Part shown: piece by piece, positions 19,241-33,111 of the stretch
Numbering within the stretch: position 1 is the stretch's first letter
How the letters are laid out: each line of letters opens with the position of its first letter
Origin: Lepidodermella squamata
Taxonomy: Eukaryota; Gastrotricha
DNA: 64,000 nt
Assembly (NCBI GenBank): GCA_047495785.1
Contig: JBLDXI010000009.1
Coordinates: 3,596,001 to 3,660,000 of the forward strand
Direction of reading: 5' to 3'
Notes under the pieces: model-generated
The model's database searches: none
What the model saw: only the letters and a program-made list of their open reading frames with translations
What the model was told of the DNA's origin: nothing
Program-made: the position numbers and the translations under genes

Positions 19241-20262
19241 GATAATACGATTTTTCTTAAAAAAAAGGAATTATTCTACAGTCAACAAAACTAGAAAATG
19301 AAAAGAAAGACCACCAATCAGACCAAAATCATTGCTTTGTAATAATAACCATAACCATTAATCAGTTACATCATAAGAGAGAGCCTACATGCACGGATAC
19401 ACAGCACATACACGCGACCTTGTCAGTTAACTGCATCACACCATCTCATGACATGTAGAATATTCCCGATGACGAATTCTGGGAAGTGCGCATGACGATC
19501 ACGTAACAATTGAAAACAAAAATGACATCAATAACTTCGAAGCGCGTGCCGAACGCCAGCACACAAAAAAACAGGCAAAAAGCGCGGTAAAATTTTTTAA
19601 ACTTTCGGAAATAAAAAATATTCTCAGTTTTTTATATTAACACTCAAGCGCAAACAACGACTCTATAATTATTAAATGTGAAATTTTTGGAGGCAACAAA
19701 ATTTGGATCCTTGCTTTTTTGCATTTAGCGTTTTCGTTTTGGCAGTTCTTGGCATGCCTATTCATCAGACAAAGGCACCGATGACGCTGCCCGTTAATGT
19801 CCTTTAGAAGTGTAAGTAAACGCTATTTGCTTTCTTACATGACCCAAAAAGCTGAAAGGAAATGATGCCGGTCGCCGGCTAGAATTCGTCGTATTTATTA
19901 TTTTTTCCGTAACGCTGTTTCGTGTTTCGTGCATACACTCATGCCCTTCTTAACCCCCAATTTACCTTGTATAAATGTTTTTCTAATAGGTGACTGAGTT
20001 CCCCTCCAATATTCTGGAATATGCCACTATTGGATCTAGCGATTGCCGTTTCCCTTTTTTTTGGCTGATAGATTTATTGTTAGATGTTAGATATAGTTCT
20101 ACAAGTAGCTAGCTCTCATTACGTCTGCGTTGCTCCGTTAGGCAGTGGCTGAAGCTTTTACGCTATGTTTTTATATGATCTCTTTAGTTTTTTCTTGATA
20201 GGATGATGCGCATCTTAACACCTTGATATTGGCCAATTGGTGCCTTCAAATCCGCAGGTTAC
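19241..20262. other. Divergent promoter region between the orphan and CLASP
   Basis: About 1 kb separates the two divergent start codons. It should hold both promoters and any 5' UTR exons. A TCCGCAG acceptor ends six nt before the CLASP ATG, so a spliced or trans-spliced leader is likely. No conserved motif was recognised. Confidence 0.5.
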
Positions 20263-23200
20263 ATGGACAATGTCGTTGGATTGGTGTCGGCAAATGACGC
20301 AAGTCGCCGTCAAGATGCCTATGTAGCTCTGGTTAAAATTATCGATGGGCCGAACGGCCAAGAGGCTGTCGATGCCTTCGATGATTATGGCCGATTGTTC
20401 GATGGCTTATGCCAATGGATCAACTCATCCAGCTTCAAAATATCTTTGAATGGTCTAGACATTGTCACCAAGCTGGCGGTGAAATTGGGAGAGCGCATGC
20501 GTCAATATGTTCCGCAGTTTGTTTCAGCCCTTTTTGATCGGCTAGGAGATGGAAAGGAACAAGTACGCCTGGCGGCACACGAAGCGCTCGCTCAGCTCAT
20601 GGAAACCGTGTGTGCAGCGCAATTCATTTTCGACCACGTGCCAAAGGTGTTCGAATCTAAGCAACCGAGAATACGAGAGGAAGCGTTATTGTGCTTACGT
20701 AATGCCTTGGAACGCTATGGAGGCGGTGGGCTCTCCTTTCAGAAGTTGATGCCATCCATAACTAAATTGCTTGATGATCCTGTTCCCAGTGTCAGAGAAA
20801 GTGCTGTTCAGACTCTGGTACTTGCTTATCGAGTTTACGGTGAAAAGTTTCGTCAGGATCTTGTTAAACGGAACCTTATTCCTGCTAATAAACTCGCAAG
20901 TTTACAGATGAAATTTGACGAAGTCAGAGATCACGCTGGTGCTAACGGCGAAAATGAGATTTTTGCGACAAATGACGTTGCCGATATTGGATCGATCGGA
21001 ACAGGTGGCATGTCCCAGTCGGTCATCGTTATTAAACGCACCGGCTCTTCTTCCAGTCTTTCAACAGGAGGGCCCGGTCGAGCCACCACGGCTAAAGCCC
21101 AAGTGGTGCCTAAGAAAGCCTTCATGACGACTTCAACGGCCATGACTCAAAGCCAATTGCGTGGTCGCGAGGATGGCTCAGTCGATGATGAAATCTTCCG
21201 CAATGCTTTCGAGGAGTCGTTTGCAGCTGCACAACAAGTAGCACATAGACTCACTTTTACGAAGCCTAACGAAGTTACTGATTTCTTGACTCGAGTTCGC
21301 GACCTTATTCCCGATACTCAAGCCGATTGGGAGAAGCGTGTCGAGATTCTGCGCGATTTTCGATTCGTCATAGTGCTTGGCGCCTCCGAATATGATGAAT
21401 TCTGGACGGGGCTCCGAAGCTGTGAAACTGCGTTCCAAAGTGCAGTTCGCGATCTCCGATCACAGCTAGTTAGAGAGGCATGTATGACCATCGCCTTTAT
21501 GGCATTTCAACTCGGAGAATCAGGTCGCATGGACCATTTCTCTGAGCAAATTTTGAGTTCGCTGTTATCTCAGATTCAAAATTCTGCGAAAATCATGTCA
21601 ACATCAGCCGTTACCTGCGTTCAATTCGTCGTCTCAGGCGTTCAAAATCATCGGCTAATACCGATTATCGCCGGACAATTATCAGCCAGTCGGTCGGCGG
21701 TAATTCGAAAATATTGCTGTGAGTTCATCGAGCTTGCTCTCATGCAATGGCCTACCAATTGCCTGGATCGGCAACTGCCACATATTGTCGAATCGGTCAA
21801 ACGAGGCTTGAGTGATGCTGATCAAGAGGCGCGAGCAACCTCAAGAAGAGCTTATTGGCAACTCAAAAACCATTTTCCGGCTCAAGCTGATGCTCTTTTT
21901 GGCCAATTAGATGGCATTAAGCAAAAGGTATGCGCGTTTTGTGAAACTTTCCTGCACATATTGTTCCTACATTCACCCAGGAATTACTGAATGTCGTAGT
22001 CTAGCCTGATTTTGATTAGGAGTGGTCTACTGCCTAATTATATTCTAATTGACTACTCTGAGGTATTCTCGCCAAATTGGCCTGATAACGATCTAGTAAT
22101 GATACAGCTGATTAAATTCGCCGCCTTACTAATTTGTCGCCGTTTTCCTGTTATTAAGACGCACAAGTATTGCTTTGAATATGGAAGACAGCTGATTTCC
22201 TGTGCTACGATCATTATCAGACGAATTATTTCTAATTATGAGCTATCAAAGTTTAAGATTCAGTGAACAATTTGGACTGGATTATAAAAACTTTACAAGA
22301 TCGTGTGAATATTGGCAAATAATTGAATTCTAAGAGCTGAAAAGAGAGGATAACTTGAAATGTCACAAATAGCGCTTAATGCAACTTAAGAAGATATATT
22401 CGAATGTCAATTTGAGCTAATTATATTTGTGAAATTGACATGATGTATTCTGTAATTCAACCCTGTTAGTGATAAACAACGGCTCTAGAAAACAAAAATG
22501 CATACACTTTGAAAGCTCAAAACATGACTGATATATATTTTAATAAATTTTTGCAGTATATTCTCGCGGATCAGCCGTTAAACACCGTTAGAACGGCGTC
22601 AGCAATCGGCCAACACCCTTCCAGGCCACCAGCGCCCCACACAGCCGCGGCGCTACGCTCGCGATCTGCAAGCCGGGGTCGAGGTGGAGCTCTCGGCTCA
22701 GCGGCTAGTGAAGAAGACATCGGCGCGACTACTTACGGCAATGGGGTACCAAACGGCCGATTAGTCAGCCACCCGCCATCTAGCGTCACCGCTCAGCGAA
22801 CCAGGGTAGCAGCTGCCTCACCAGTCACTGCCGCTTTGACGCAAACCGCGTTACCTCCAGTCCCGTCGGTGCCGTCTCACGTCGTGACAGCAGTTCCAAG
22901 TTCCCCGTCTTCGTTAATGACGAATTCAGTCATGTCGACAAATGCGAGACGGACACTCCCGCAGTCACTGCCGTTTACCAGCCCAACGACTAGGACAACT
23001 GGCGCCTCGCCGGCGCAAACACCGACAACGCCGACGTCAAACGGCGGGCGGTCTCGAATTCCGGTCTCCCACTCGCAACCGGGTAGTCGCAGCCAGTCGC
23101 CATCGCCTCGAGCCGCCTACATAACCTCGAACATCCCAATAAATAACAGTCCAGGCCACCTCCAACCAAATATCAACATTCGAGTCGGTAGTCATCAACA

Positions 23201-26200
23201 ACAGGATGAAAACCGTGTCAGAAGTGCCTCGACAATGTCGACTGGCGGCCAGGATGACTTGACGAAGCAACTGAGTTACCGACTTGGCCTGGGCGGGCTC
23301 GGTTTTCAGTCGTCGCTGTCTCGCGGGGGTGGTGGAAGTTGCGTGGCGGGTGTTGCTGGGGAAGACAATAACAGCGATGCTGGCAGTATGTGTTCCGATC
23401 GATCTTTTGGCGGAATGAGCCGTCTTTCTGATCGAAGTGCTCCGCCCGCTGTTGGACGACAGGTTTGTGTTAAATTTTTTTACACAATCCCTAAAAGCTA
23501 GCCGAATTATTTTCTTCTTATTTTCATCACCATTTTTGCGCCGAATTCTTGTGAATTGAAAGCATTAAGGTCATTTTCGCATTATGAGAGTCGCTCTTTC
23601 CTTGTAAGGATAATAGCCTCTTGTGGGAAACAATAGCTTCGTGCGGGGCATCGTTGTGTTTACTCGGGGTCCTTAATTCGGTTCAATTTTGTATTGATGG
23701 GAGATGGATTTTGTTTGCGCTATTTCTGTATAAAAACTCCGCCTTAATAATTTTGCATTTTTATTGTTTTTACTTGAGTCATTAATAGCTTTCAATTCGC
23801 AGAATTTTGAAATATTATTTTGTTAACCACCTCTCTATCTTTTAAATATCATTTCATTTAAATGTCCTGTGTAACTGTGTACATAACTAAAGTTGGTACC
23901 ATCGGGCGCTGGCGGCTTATCGGGCCGCTTGTTCAGCGTAGCCGACGTGGCCTCAGGCCGCGGCGTGTGCTACGGCCCGTTGAACGCCCCGAGTGGCGGT
24001 CGCAAAAAGGTAAGACTCAAGTACTCGCAGAGAAATAAATAAATCAGAAAAAACCATTGGTGTGTGATTTTTATACAAATGCAATAAAAAAAATTAGCCG
24101 GCAGCCGGTCGATCCTTGCAATATTATTTTATTATTATTTAGTCTCGCTTCATTTTGTTCGGGCTGTAAAATTGATTATAACCCTGTTTAGCCGCTATTA
24201 TATTTTTTATTTTTTAGAACCTCCTAGAATAGCGCATGAGTTGTATTTTATTTTTATGTGGCATCCGCCTTAATTTTTCAGAATTGTATTAAATTTTTAT
24301 GTTTATTCGCAGGATTATGGTGCTCTAGTTAATCGACTTGGCTCATCGGCATGGGAAGACCGCCGAGCGGGTTTAACCGAACTTCAGGCACAGCTGATTA
24401 CAAACCAGCTGGTAGCGCTGAACCAGGCCGAAGTCGATCGGCTAACCTCGGTTTTCACCAAGTTGTTCAACGACCCGAACAAGAAGGTCTTCTCACTTTT
24501 CCTCGACGTCCTCGTTGATTTCGTCATGCGGTTCTACCCTCAACTGAACAATTGGCTATTTATCATGCTGACCCGTTTGTTCACTCGCTACGGGGTCGGC
24601 GATATGCTAGAATCGGTTCAAAATCGTGTTTTACGCTGTATTGACGTGGCTAGGCAATGTTTCCCGGCCGACGTTCAATTCGCCACGGTTATTCGAATGC
24701 TGCTAGATCAATCGCAGACGCAAGCTGTCAAGGCTAAAGTTGCGATTTTGAATTTTACTCAGCAACTAGCGACGTACTCAATGGAACCGTCACATTTAGT
24801 TGACAATGACGATACTCGCCTGTTGCTATTCCGTTTGATAACTTGGACTTGCGATGTCAGGTCGTCTGACGTGCGGCGAGCGGCGCAGGGTGTGATAATA
24901 TCGTTGTTCAACCTAAATTCAGCTGAATTCTCGCAGATTTTGATGAAATTACAGCCGCGTAGTCAGCAAATGGCGATGGCGATTTTGTCGAGTCACATGC
25001 AAAATTCGTCGCAGCAGCAACCGCCGCCGCAACAAATGGCGGCGTCGACCACTCAACAACCGAGACGGCCGTCGATTTCTGAACCGCAAGCAACGCCTGG
25101 TCTGGCGAATAACAGCGACCACCCGGAGGACATCACCCGGGTCAGGGAGTTGATCCGCGAGACGACGAGTGATATTTTGAATCTCAGTCGCATGACGTCA
25201 CTCGGCGACACGACTGACGCGAATCGATCCCAGCGGCCGCCGATTCCGCCGGTACAGAACACCCCGCCGCCCCCGGCCGGGCTACCTCGACCGCCGTACA
25301 ACCCAGGCGTGTATCAATCACCTGCGGCTACTACAGCCAACACCCCGACGTCGTTACCTCCGACTTCGATCATCAGCCAGTTGAGTACGCTGCAGAGCCC
25401 GACCGTCATCGACCCGGCTAAGCGGTTGTCAGTCGCTGTTTCGATGCTGTCGACGAATTCGAGTAATGGCGGTGTGCCGTCTTCGCCGAGAAACGGCGCG
25501 ACTCATTCTTTGGACGACAAACAGCGGGCGCTGAGAGATATCGCCCAGCTAGCTCGACAGCCCGGCTCGGATGCGGCGTGGCAGTCTGAGTTTAAAAACG
25601 TTCTGTTCGTGCTGTCTGAAATTCTATCGGCGCCTATGAACAACGCGGATGATGTTGCGTTGAGATCGACAGCTCTTCAATCACTGGAACGCATTGCAGT
25701 TGCGGTGAGTAAATTTCGATAAATTGTGCATAAACACGGCATAAACATCCTTTGCCAACTTGTTTCCAATCAATAGCCAAAAATTAGAAGATTGCTAGGT
25801 TCTATCGAAAAGGTAAATAGCCGGTAAATTTCCACGGCTTGGAATGATCTGATTTGTTTCGTTCATTTTTATGCTGACTCACGCGATCCAAAGTGAATCG
25901 AGGAATTTTTCCTCACAAAAATCACGTTTAAATTAAAAAATTCATATTATTGAACAATACTAGAAAATTCGCTTAATCATGCTGTAATTAATTTTGAATT
26001 GGTCCAAGTTTAATATCTAGGGTCGATTCTTTCATAATTTATGGATTTGATATTAAATATTAAATTTTGAATATTATTTCAGATGCCGAATCGGTTTTCG
26101 GAATATGTAGATTTCGTAGTTCTGCGTGTTCTGGATATGCGAGGATTCCAGCCTCTAAACGGCTCAGACACCTCCGAAACCTCGAATCAACAAATCCGCG

Positions 26201-26649
26201 ATGTTGAGCGGTGTTCGATGGCCCTGGCCGCATGTCTACCCGCCGAGTCACTACTACGCGTTCTCTGCCCTTTAATCGATCGAGCCGAATATCCCCAGAA
26301 CGAGCAGTCGATAAAAATGGTGACGAAGGCTGTTGAAAGGCTGGATCGTAACAGCCTGGGGCCGTTGCTGAACGCAATTTGCCCTGGTCTGGTTCGCGCG
26401 TGTGAGCACACGCAGTCGTCCGTGCGAAAAGCGGCTGTTTTCTGCCTGGTCTCCCTGTACCTGGTCGTCGGCGAGCAGTTGCGGCAGCATTTGACGCAGC
26501 TGTCGCAGGTCAAAACCAAGTTGCTGAATTTGTACATTGAACGCACGGTGACGCAAATGGCGCAAGCCCAGGCGCGGCGGGAATCTACGGCGTCGCGAGC
26601 TGCGAATGGCGGCGGCCATCTGCCGCTGTCCGAGGCGAATAACACCTAA
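20263..26649 (+). CDS. CLASP: CLIP-associating protein CLASP (microtubule plus-end regulator)
   Basis: Five exons (20263-21927, 22557-23462, 23893-24009, 24313-25704, 26083-26649), all joined in phase 0, encode 1548 aa, close to human CLASP1 (1538). An N-terminal TOG domain spans about 1-230, with HEAT repeats such as FVSALFDRLGDGKEQVRLAA and LLDDPVPSVRESAV. A second TOG array lies at about 310-550. A Ser/Arg/Pro-rich basic linker at about 560-860 carries an EB1-binding SxIP motif, SRIP at 721-724. A third TOG at about 897-1080 starts DYGALVNRLGSSAWEDRRAG. The C-terminal helical CLIP-interacting domain spans about 1350-1548. CLASPs promote microtubule rescue and act at kinetochores and the cortex. 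All introns being in phase 0 would allow frame-neutral skipping of the 39-codon exon 3. Confidence 0.93.
21928..22556 (+). other. CLASP intron 1
   Basis: This 629-nt AT-rich intron runs from GTATGC to TTTTTGCAG. ORFs inside it have no recognisable homology. Confidence 0.75.
23463..24312 (+). other. CLASP introns 2 and 3 flanking a 117-nt exon
   Basis: Intron 2 is 430 nt and intron 3 is 303 nt. The exon between them (23893-24009) encodes a Gly/Ser-rich linker, LSGRLFSVADVASGRG, and begins after AACTAAAG, a weak acceptor. No other feature is seen. Confidence 0.65.
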
Positions 26650-27435
26650 TTATCGCCACTTTTTTCACCGTCTATTTATTTATATTTCACGGAAAATTGT
26701 TGTGCGGAATAATTATTATTATTGTTGTAACTTATAACCAACCAATTTACACACCAAATTCACACCAGTAGACCACCTTTTTCAGTTTGATAGAACCTGT
26801 TGTATCTTCTTTTTTTAGCGAAGAGCAAAGACCAGTTTGCATGATGTAACCAATTTATATTGAAAAATGCGAAGTCTCGTGTTTTATTCGCGACAAATTC
26901 CAACCTGGTTTTGTTTGGTTTGCTCATGATAAGTGCGGAGGAGTTGACCTGACGAGGGAAATCTTGTAAAAAACAAAGTGTTGACTATCGTGAGCGCAAC
27001 AGTTTTTCACTGCGAAAAAATATCAAACTTTTGAAAAAAATAATAATTTATAATATCATGGCAATGTCCTCGGTGGTTCATTCAAAACTGTTAAATTTAC
27101 GTTTTTGCTTTCTCTTTACTATAGTCTTGCTAGAATAGCCGTCTTCTCCAGTAAATTTCCTATCGTGGGGGATCTCCTAGAGTTTGAGTTTTGCCGCGCA
27201 GCCAACTTTTAGCGCTTCGTTGATTATTATGAAAATTGTCAGCCTTTGTGTCTGCTCCATAAAACAACTCGCTCACCTCGGATATGAAAATGAATAAGAA
27301 ATTCAAGTCATCACCTGATTTTTAGTTGAATTTTTGTGATCGAGGCTGTTGAAATAATACAGACTTGTCGTTCCTCGTTTGATTTGTTTTAACCTTGTAT
27401 ATAAAATTCGAAATAAATTTTGTATCGGTATCTCG

Positions 27436-27453
27436 CTCTCTCTCTCTCTCTCT
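27436..27453. repeat. (CT)n microsatellite
   Basis: About nine uninterrupted CT units follow CLASP in probable 3' UTR or intergenic DNA. Confidence 0.85.
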
Positions 27454-28706
27454 ACTAAAATTTCATCTTCTTAAACACGACTTGCGGTTATCTATCTATC
27501 TCTGGTTATACACAACAATATTTTATTACCTGATGTGTTTTAACGAACGATCCACCAAAAACTGCGCTTTACTAACTGATATGAATAAACTTCTCGGTGT
27601 TAATCTGCGTGAAGAAAAATTCAAAAAATGGCAATGTATTAATTGAAAATTTTTAAGGTGACGAAAAATGGAAGGTATAAATATATATATTATGGTTTAT
27701 GGGAATGCGACTGCGCCTGCTGCTTTTTATCGACAAATATTGTTGAAAAACCCGCGTTCTTGCTTCTATCATTGATATTCCGAAAAATTGCTAACCTTAC
27801 GTTGTTTTCAAAACTGTATCATCCACAATGCCTTCCGTTTTAAGCCTTATTTCATTAGCTGGCTTGAGCTAGAAATAAGTGTTACCACTCACTCGTCGCA
27901 CTCATCGTATAGATTGATTTTGTCCACCCTAAAAAAACAACCTGACCACTTGTTGCATTATCATCATCACCTGTGTTGCCATAATTTTCGTGTCGTGTGG
28001 TTCGAGCATTTTTAGCTCGTGGTTTTAGTACTGCTATTATGGTTGTTTTTCTGCGTCCTCTTCTTATTCTTCATCGGACAAGGTCTTGATATATTCATCA
28101 CACGGTTCTTGGTTAGAAATTCGACGATTGTGACTCGTGTGCGTTGAATTCAATTGTTTTTCGTTGCGGAGATGATAATAATAATAATATGTCAATCAGC
28201 AAGCGCGTTGTATTGTTGCTATTGCTACTTTTTCACTCGACGACGATGATGATGACCTGTCAGTTATACGATAATGATGATACATCCTAGTAAATTTATG
28301 ATATTCCTATTGTACTATATATTGATAATACTATTACGATGTGAGAGCATAAGCGAGTTATTTGTACCACAGTATGAAACAAAATAAAACCGAAATTGAA
28401 AATAAGGCGAGTTTTTCCTTACTTGTGAATTTGATTACTATTCGGCGGCAAAATGTTATTGATTAAAGGATCGTGTTAAAAACATGCTCGCGGCTCTTGA
28501 CATGGGAATTGTGGCGATCCTCGCCGACTAACAAGTTCCAGCAGTACCCCAGGTTTCACTTCGGAAGTACATTAACTATGAATCAGCTTCTGAAAAGCAC
28601 AGCCAAAACCCTGACCCTTTATCTAGATACCGTAATTTGGGGTGACATCGGCATAGGTTTTTGCGACGATCGACTTTCAATAAATGAAATATTGCTGAAT
28701 TGATTT

Positions 28707-29178
28707 GTCGTAGTCTAGTAAGCAATTTAGTTAGATTCAGTCCAACTAGTTTAATAAGCAAACTTAAAAAAGACTAGTTTTAAGGGATTCAAACACAATT
28801 ATTGCGCGAAACATTACATCCCTGGAGAGAGCCTTAGGTTTTGAACAACCAACTCGATTGATAGCGTCAAGCACTGTTAGAATCACATTTTTGGCTATTT
28901 TTGCGCCGTATTTCGCTGTGCAAAAATTAAATTTTGTTAAGGTAGAGACATTGCCATTCGACAAAATAAACGAGATGGAACGGCCAAGAAAACCACTTCC
29001 GACCTTCTTCAGGGTTGGATTCTCAAAATTTTAGGTGAATTGCGTAATATGTTGCTATTTAACGCAAACTGTTGGTATTGAAACAATTATCAAGGTAAAT
29101 TAAACTAGGTTTTTGAGCAAATTGGCAAAAAACTAGTTGGATTCCCAATCCAACTAAATTGCTTAATTAGACTACGAC
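28707..29178. mobile_element. Inverted-repeat element 1 (MITE or foldback type)
   Basis: The two ends are about 75-nt inverted repeats. The left begins GTCGTAGTCTAG and the right ends TTAGACTACGAC. Both arms share AAGCAATTTAGTT and TCCAACTAGTTT with small gaps. The 320-nt centre has no long ORF. No clear target-site duplication was seen at the exact ends. The size and structure suit a non-autonomous DNA transposon. Confidence 0.65.
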
Positions 29179-29332
29179 ATATGCAACCACCTCAATATGG
29201 ATGTCGCCGGAAAGCCAGTAACACGTAGAATCAGATAGTGCAGTCAAAGTAACAATCAGGTACAAGCATGAATTTTAGTCGAAAGGTAAAGGCGGCCAAA
29301 GTCACCCAAAACACATATAAGTTGCGGGTGGG

Positions 29333-29672
29333 GTGACTTTGTACCACTCGAATATCGAAGCCGGCAACGTATAGACCCCATGAGTGGGCTACCGTTGGAT
29401 AGCCTGTATGCAGAGTTGTTCTAAAATGTCATTCGATCGCGATTTTGATCGCATTTATTCCTTTGGTTAGTCACCCTAATTCTACCGGAAATCGAACTTT
29501 TAAACAAATTCCCCCTAAGTTTACCTGTCATTTTATACTCGGTGTTAAGTCGGATTGGTACCTACCTATACATTGTACACATCTAGGCCTGGCTTTCATT
29601 GGGCTATCCAGCGGTACCCCACTCATGGTGTCTGTACCGTGCCGGCTTCGATATTTGAGTGGCTAAAGTCAA
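29333..29672. mobile_element. Inverted-repeat element 2 (MITE or foldback type)
   Basis: Arms of about 73 nt at 29333-29406 and 29600-29672 are inverted copies, roughly 85% identical by eye. Shared blocks are ATATCGAAGCCGGC and CATGAGTGGG. They enclose about 190 nt without a coding signal. This element is unrelated in sequence to the neighbour 150 nt to its left. Confidence 0.65.
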
Positions 29673-30284
29673 TCCTTACGGTGCCGCTCAAAGAAGTTTA
29701 GCAATCTACAAGAAAAAATTAGTTTTTTTTTAATTCCTTAAAGCCCTATTTCTAGTCTAGCTACTCGAGCCATCAAAATCGCAACCAGGTCGCGAATAAT
29801 CGCAATGTTATATACCTACCTAGGTCGCGGCCAATTAGGGACTGGGTCGAAAATTAGTCGAATGGAATCAAGTCGAATTATCGAGTTTCCCAGGATTTTA
29901 CGTTTTCGCTCAGCTCCAATTTTACAAACAACTTATGATTCAATCCTTAAACCCTGCAATAATTTGTGATATTTCCGTGTTCCGTGACATATTTTGGTAC
30001 TGTTTAAACTGAGAAACGCTGTAAAAAAATTGATATGAGAATGAAAAACCGTTTATTTTCAACAATTGAGCCACCAGTAATTGCATATTGTCACATGTAT
30101 TTAATCAGATATCAATTCTTAGAAAGCCATAAATTTTGCAGCACAGTAATCGGAATATAACACGCATTTCGCTGATATATCACAATGCTGGAAAGCATAG
30201 ATCCGTTTTAAAAAGATTTCACCCTGTTTTATTGAAAGGTTTATTTTTCTAGAAGTGTAAAGGACTTCAAGTTAGCAGAAAAAC

Positions 30285-31629
<1,345 letters not shown>

Positions 31630-33111
31630 TTACCAAAACTTGAGGGTAATTTTGCGGACATGCAAAAACACAGCGGTCATGGATATGAAAAAGCAGTATG
31701 AAATCAGTATAACGTAAGCTTTCATCGGCTCGGCCAGAATTGTTCGGACTGAAATGTTAATGAGACCGGTCACAATGTTGGCGAGCAAAAATAAAGCCAG
31801 AGTGTTTGAATTGAAAGCTCGCGGCAGGAGGAGTAGTTCCGGCTCATAAGGCTTCGACTTGCGGAAACTTATGAAAACGGCCAAAATAGCACCGCCAAGA
31901 CAAATGCTCATCATCAAAAGAAAATTGAACATCTAAACAACAGTCAATCAATGCGGGATAGCAAAATTGTTTCAAAAGTTTACCAGCCAGAAAATGTAAG
32001 CAAAATTAGCCAGTCGCCTTGAACAAGGCTGAATGACGTTGTGAGCACCAGCAGAAGCAGCTGCGCAGATCAGAGCTCCGATAATTAAATTGCCCAGCAA
32101 TCGGAGAATTCGTTCGACCGGAATCTTTTTATCCTTTGCAGGCTTGGCGAACAAAGTCTGTGACAAGAACGAGCCAACTTGCATGCCGAATAAATAAATA
32201 GTTATGAATCCTGGCAGAGAGACCACGCCTTCCTTGTTTTGATCAATTAAGGAAAGATTGCGACGATCATCTGGCGTGTTGATGAGCCAACTTGCAAAGG
32301 TTGAATTCTGCTTCACGTACCAGGAGTATAGTGAAAACCCGATGAAAGATACAACTCCAATAAAACGAGGATTAGGGAACACCAAAATAATGATTGATAC
32401 TCCAATACGAACAAATGCGAGGGTGAAGAAAAAGTTCCAGTGAACACCATATTCCGTGACATGCTCAGGATAGCCAGATAATTTAACAGCAATCAATCGC
32501 GCAAAAGCAATCGCCAAAAGCGGCAATGTAGTTGAAACTGCTTTGACGAAATTACCTATGTCGCCAAACCTAGGAGGGTAACGAATTTCGCGAGCGAAAA
32601 GGCCATAATAAAATCCAAACAGGCCAACACCGACATCCATCACGCTGAAGCCATGAAGCTCAGTTTTGGCCAGATGGCGAGGAAAGATGGTAAAATCGAC
32701 AGCAAGAATGGCACATGCCGTTCCATAGAATAACACAAAGCGGTTATGGTTCAATGCATCAGGAACGCACGCAGAGGCGTCCGCTTTCATAAAAGATTTT
32801 TGCCACGGCTTCCAGAAAAATGAAATTAGGAAGCAATTCGCGACGACGACAAGACAGGCTATATTAGCCTGAAGAATATGATCCGCCAGAGCCGTGACGC
32901 CAAGAATCAATGGGAAAGAAACAGATAGGAAATTGAGAATCGCGCGAATCCATGGATGCAATTGCTTGGCTGAAAACAGTTGGTACAGCAGGTGATTGGC
33001 AACCAAGACAAGGCAGACATATGATGAATGAAGAGTCACGTCGAATGCAGAGCTTCCCTTCAAGTTGGAAACGAATTCTATTTTGCGTTGTCGATATTCA
33101 CTTTCGTTCAT
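31630..33111 (-). CDS. PIGW: GPI-inositol acyltransferase PIG-W/GWT1
   Basis: Two exons, 31984-33111 and 31630-31932, join in phase 0 across a 51-nt intron to encode 476 aa. The enzyme acylates the inositol ring of GlcN-PI in the ER during GPI-anchor synthesis. Family signatures are TLHSSYVCLVLVANHLLY near the N-terminus, the central AVDFTIFPRHLAKTELHGFS followed by MDVGVGLFGFYYGL, EYGVHWNFFFTLAF, and NKEGVVSLPGFITIYLFG. About 13 membrane segments are apparent, as in human PIGW (504 aa). The second exon supplies the last helices, with FNSNTLALFLLANIVTGLIN, typical of the family. It is the upstream member of a tightly spaced pair with the CDK and is divergent from alpha-spectrin. Confidence 0.94.

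Larger units (their letters stand above)
26650..30284. other. 3.6-kb region between convergent CLASP and CDK genes
   Basis: No gene was recognised. The left part is probably CLASP 3' UTR with several AATAAA-like sites. It contains a CT microsatellite and two inverted-repeat elements listed separately. Other translated frames here lack similarity to anything I know. Confidence 0.55.

Noticed and set aside
26187-26645. 152-codon reverse ORF over the last CLASP exon
   Set aside because: It is an antisense shadow of a high-GC exon; its translation has no family resemblance, whereas the plus strand continues CLASP.
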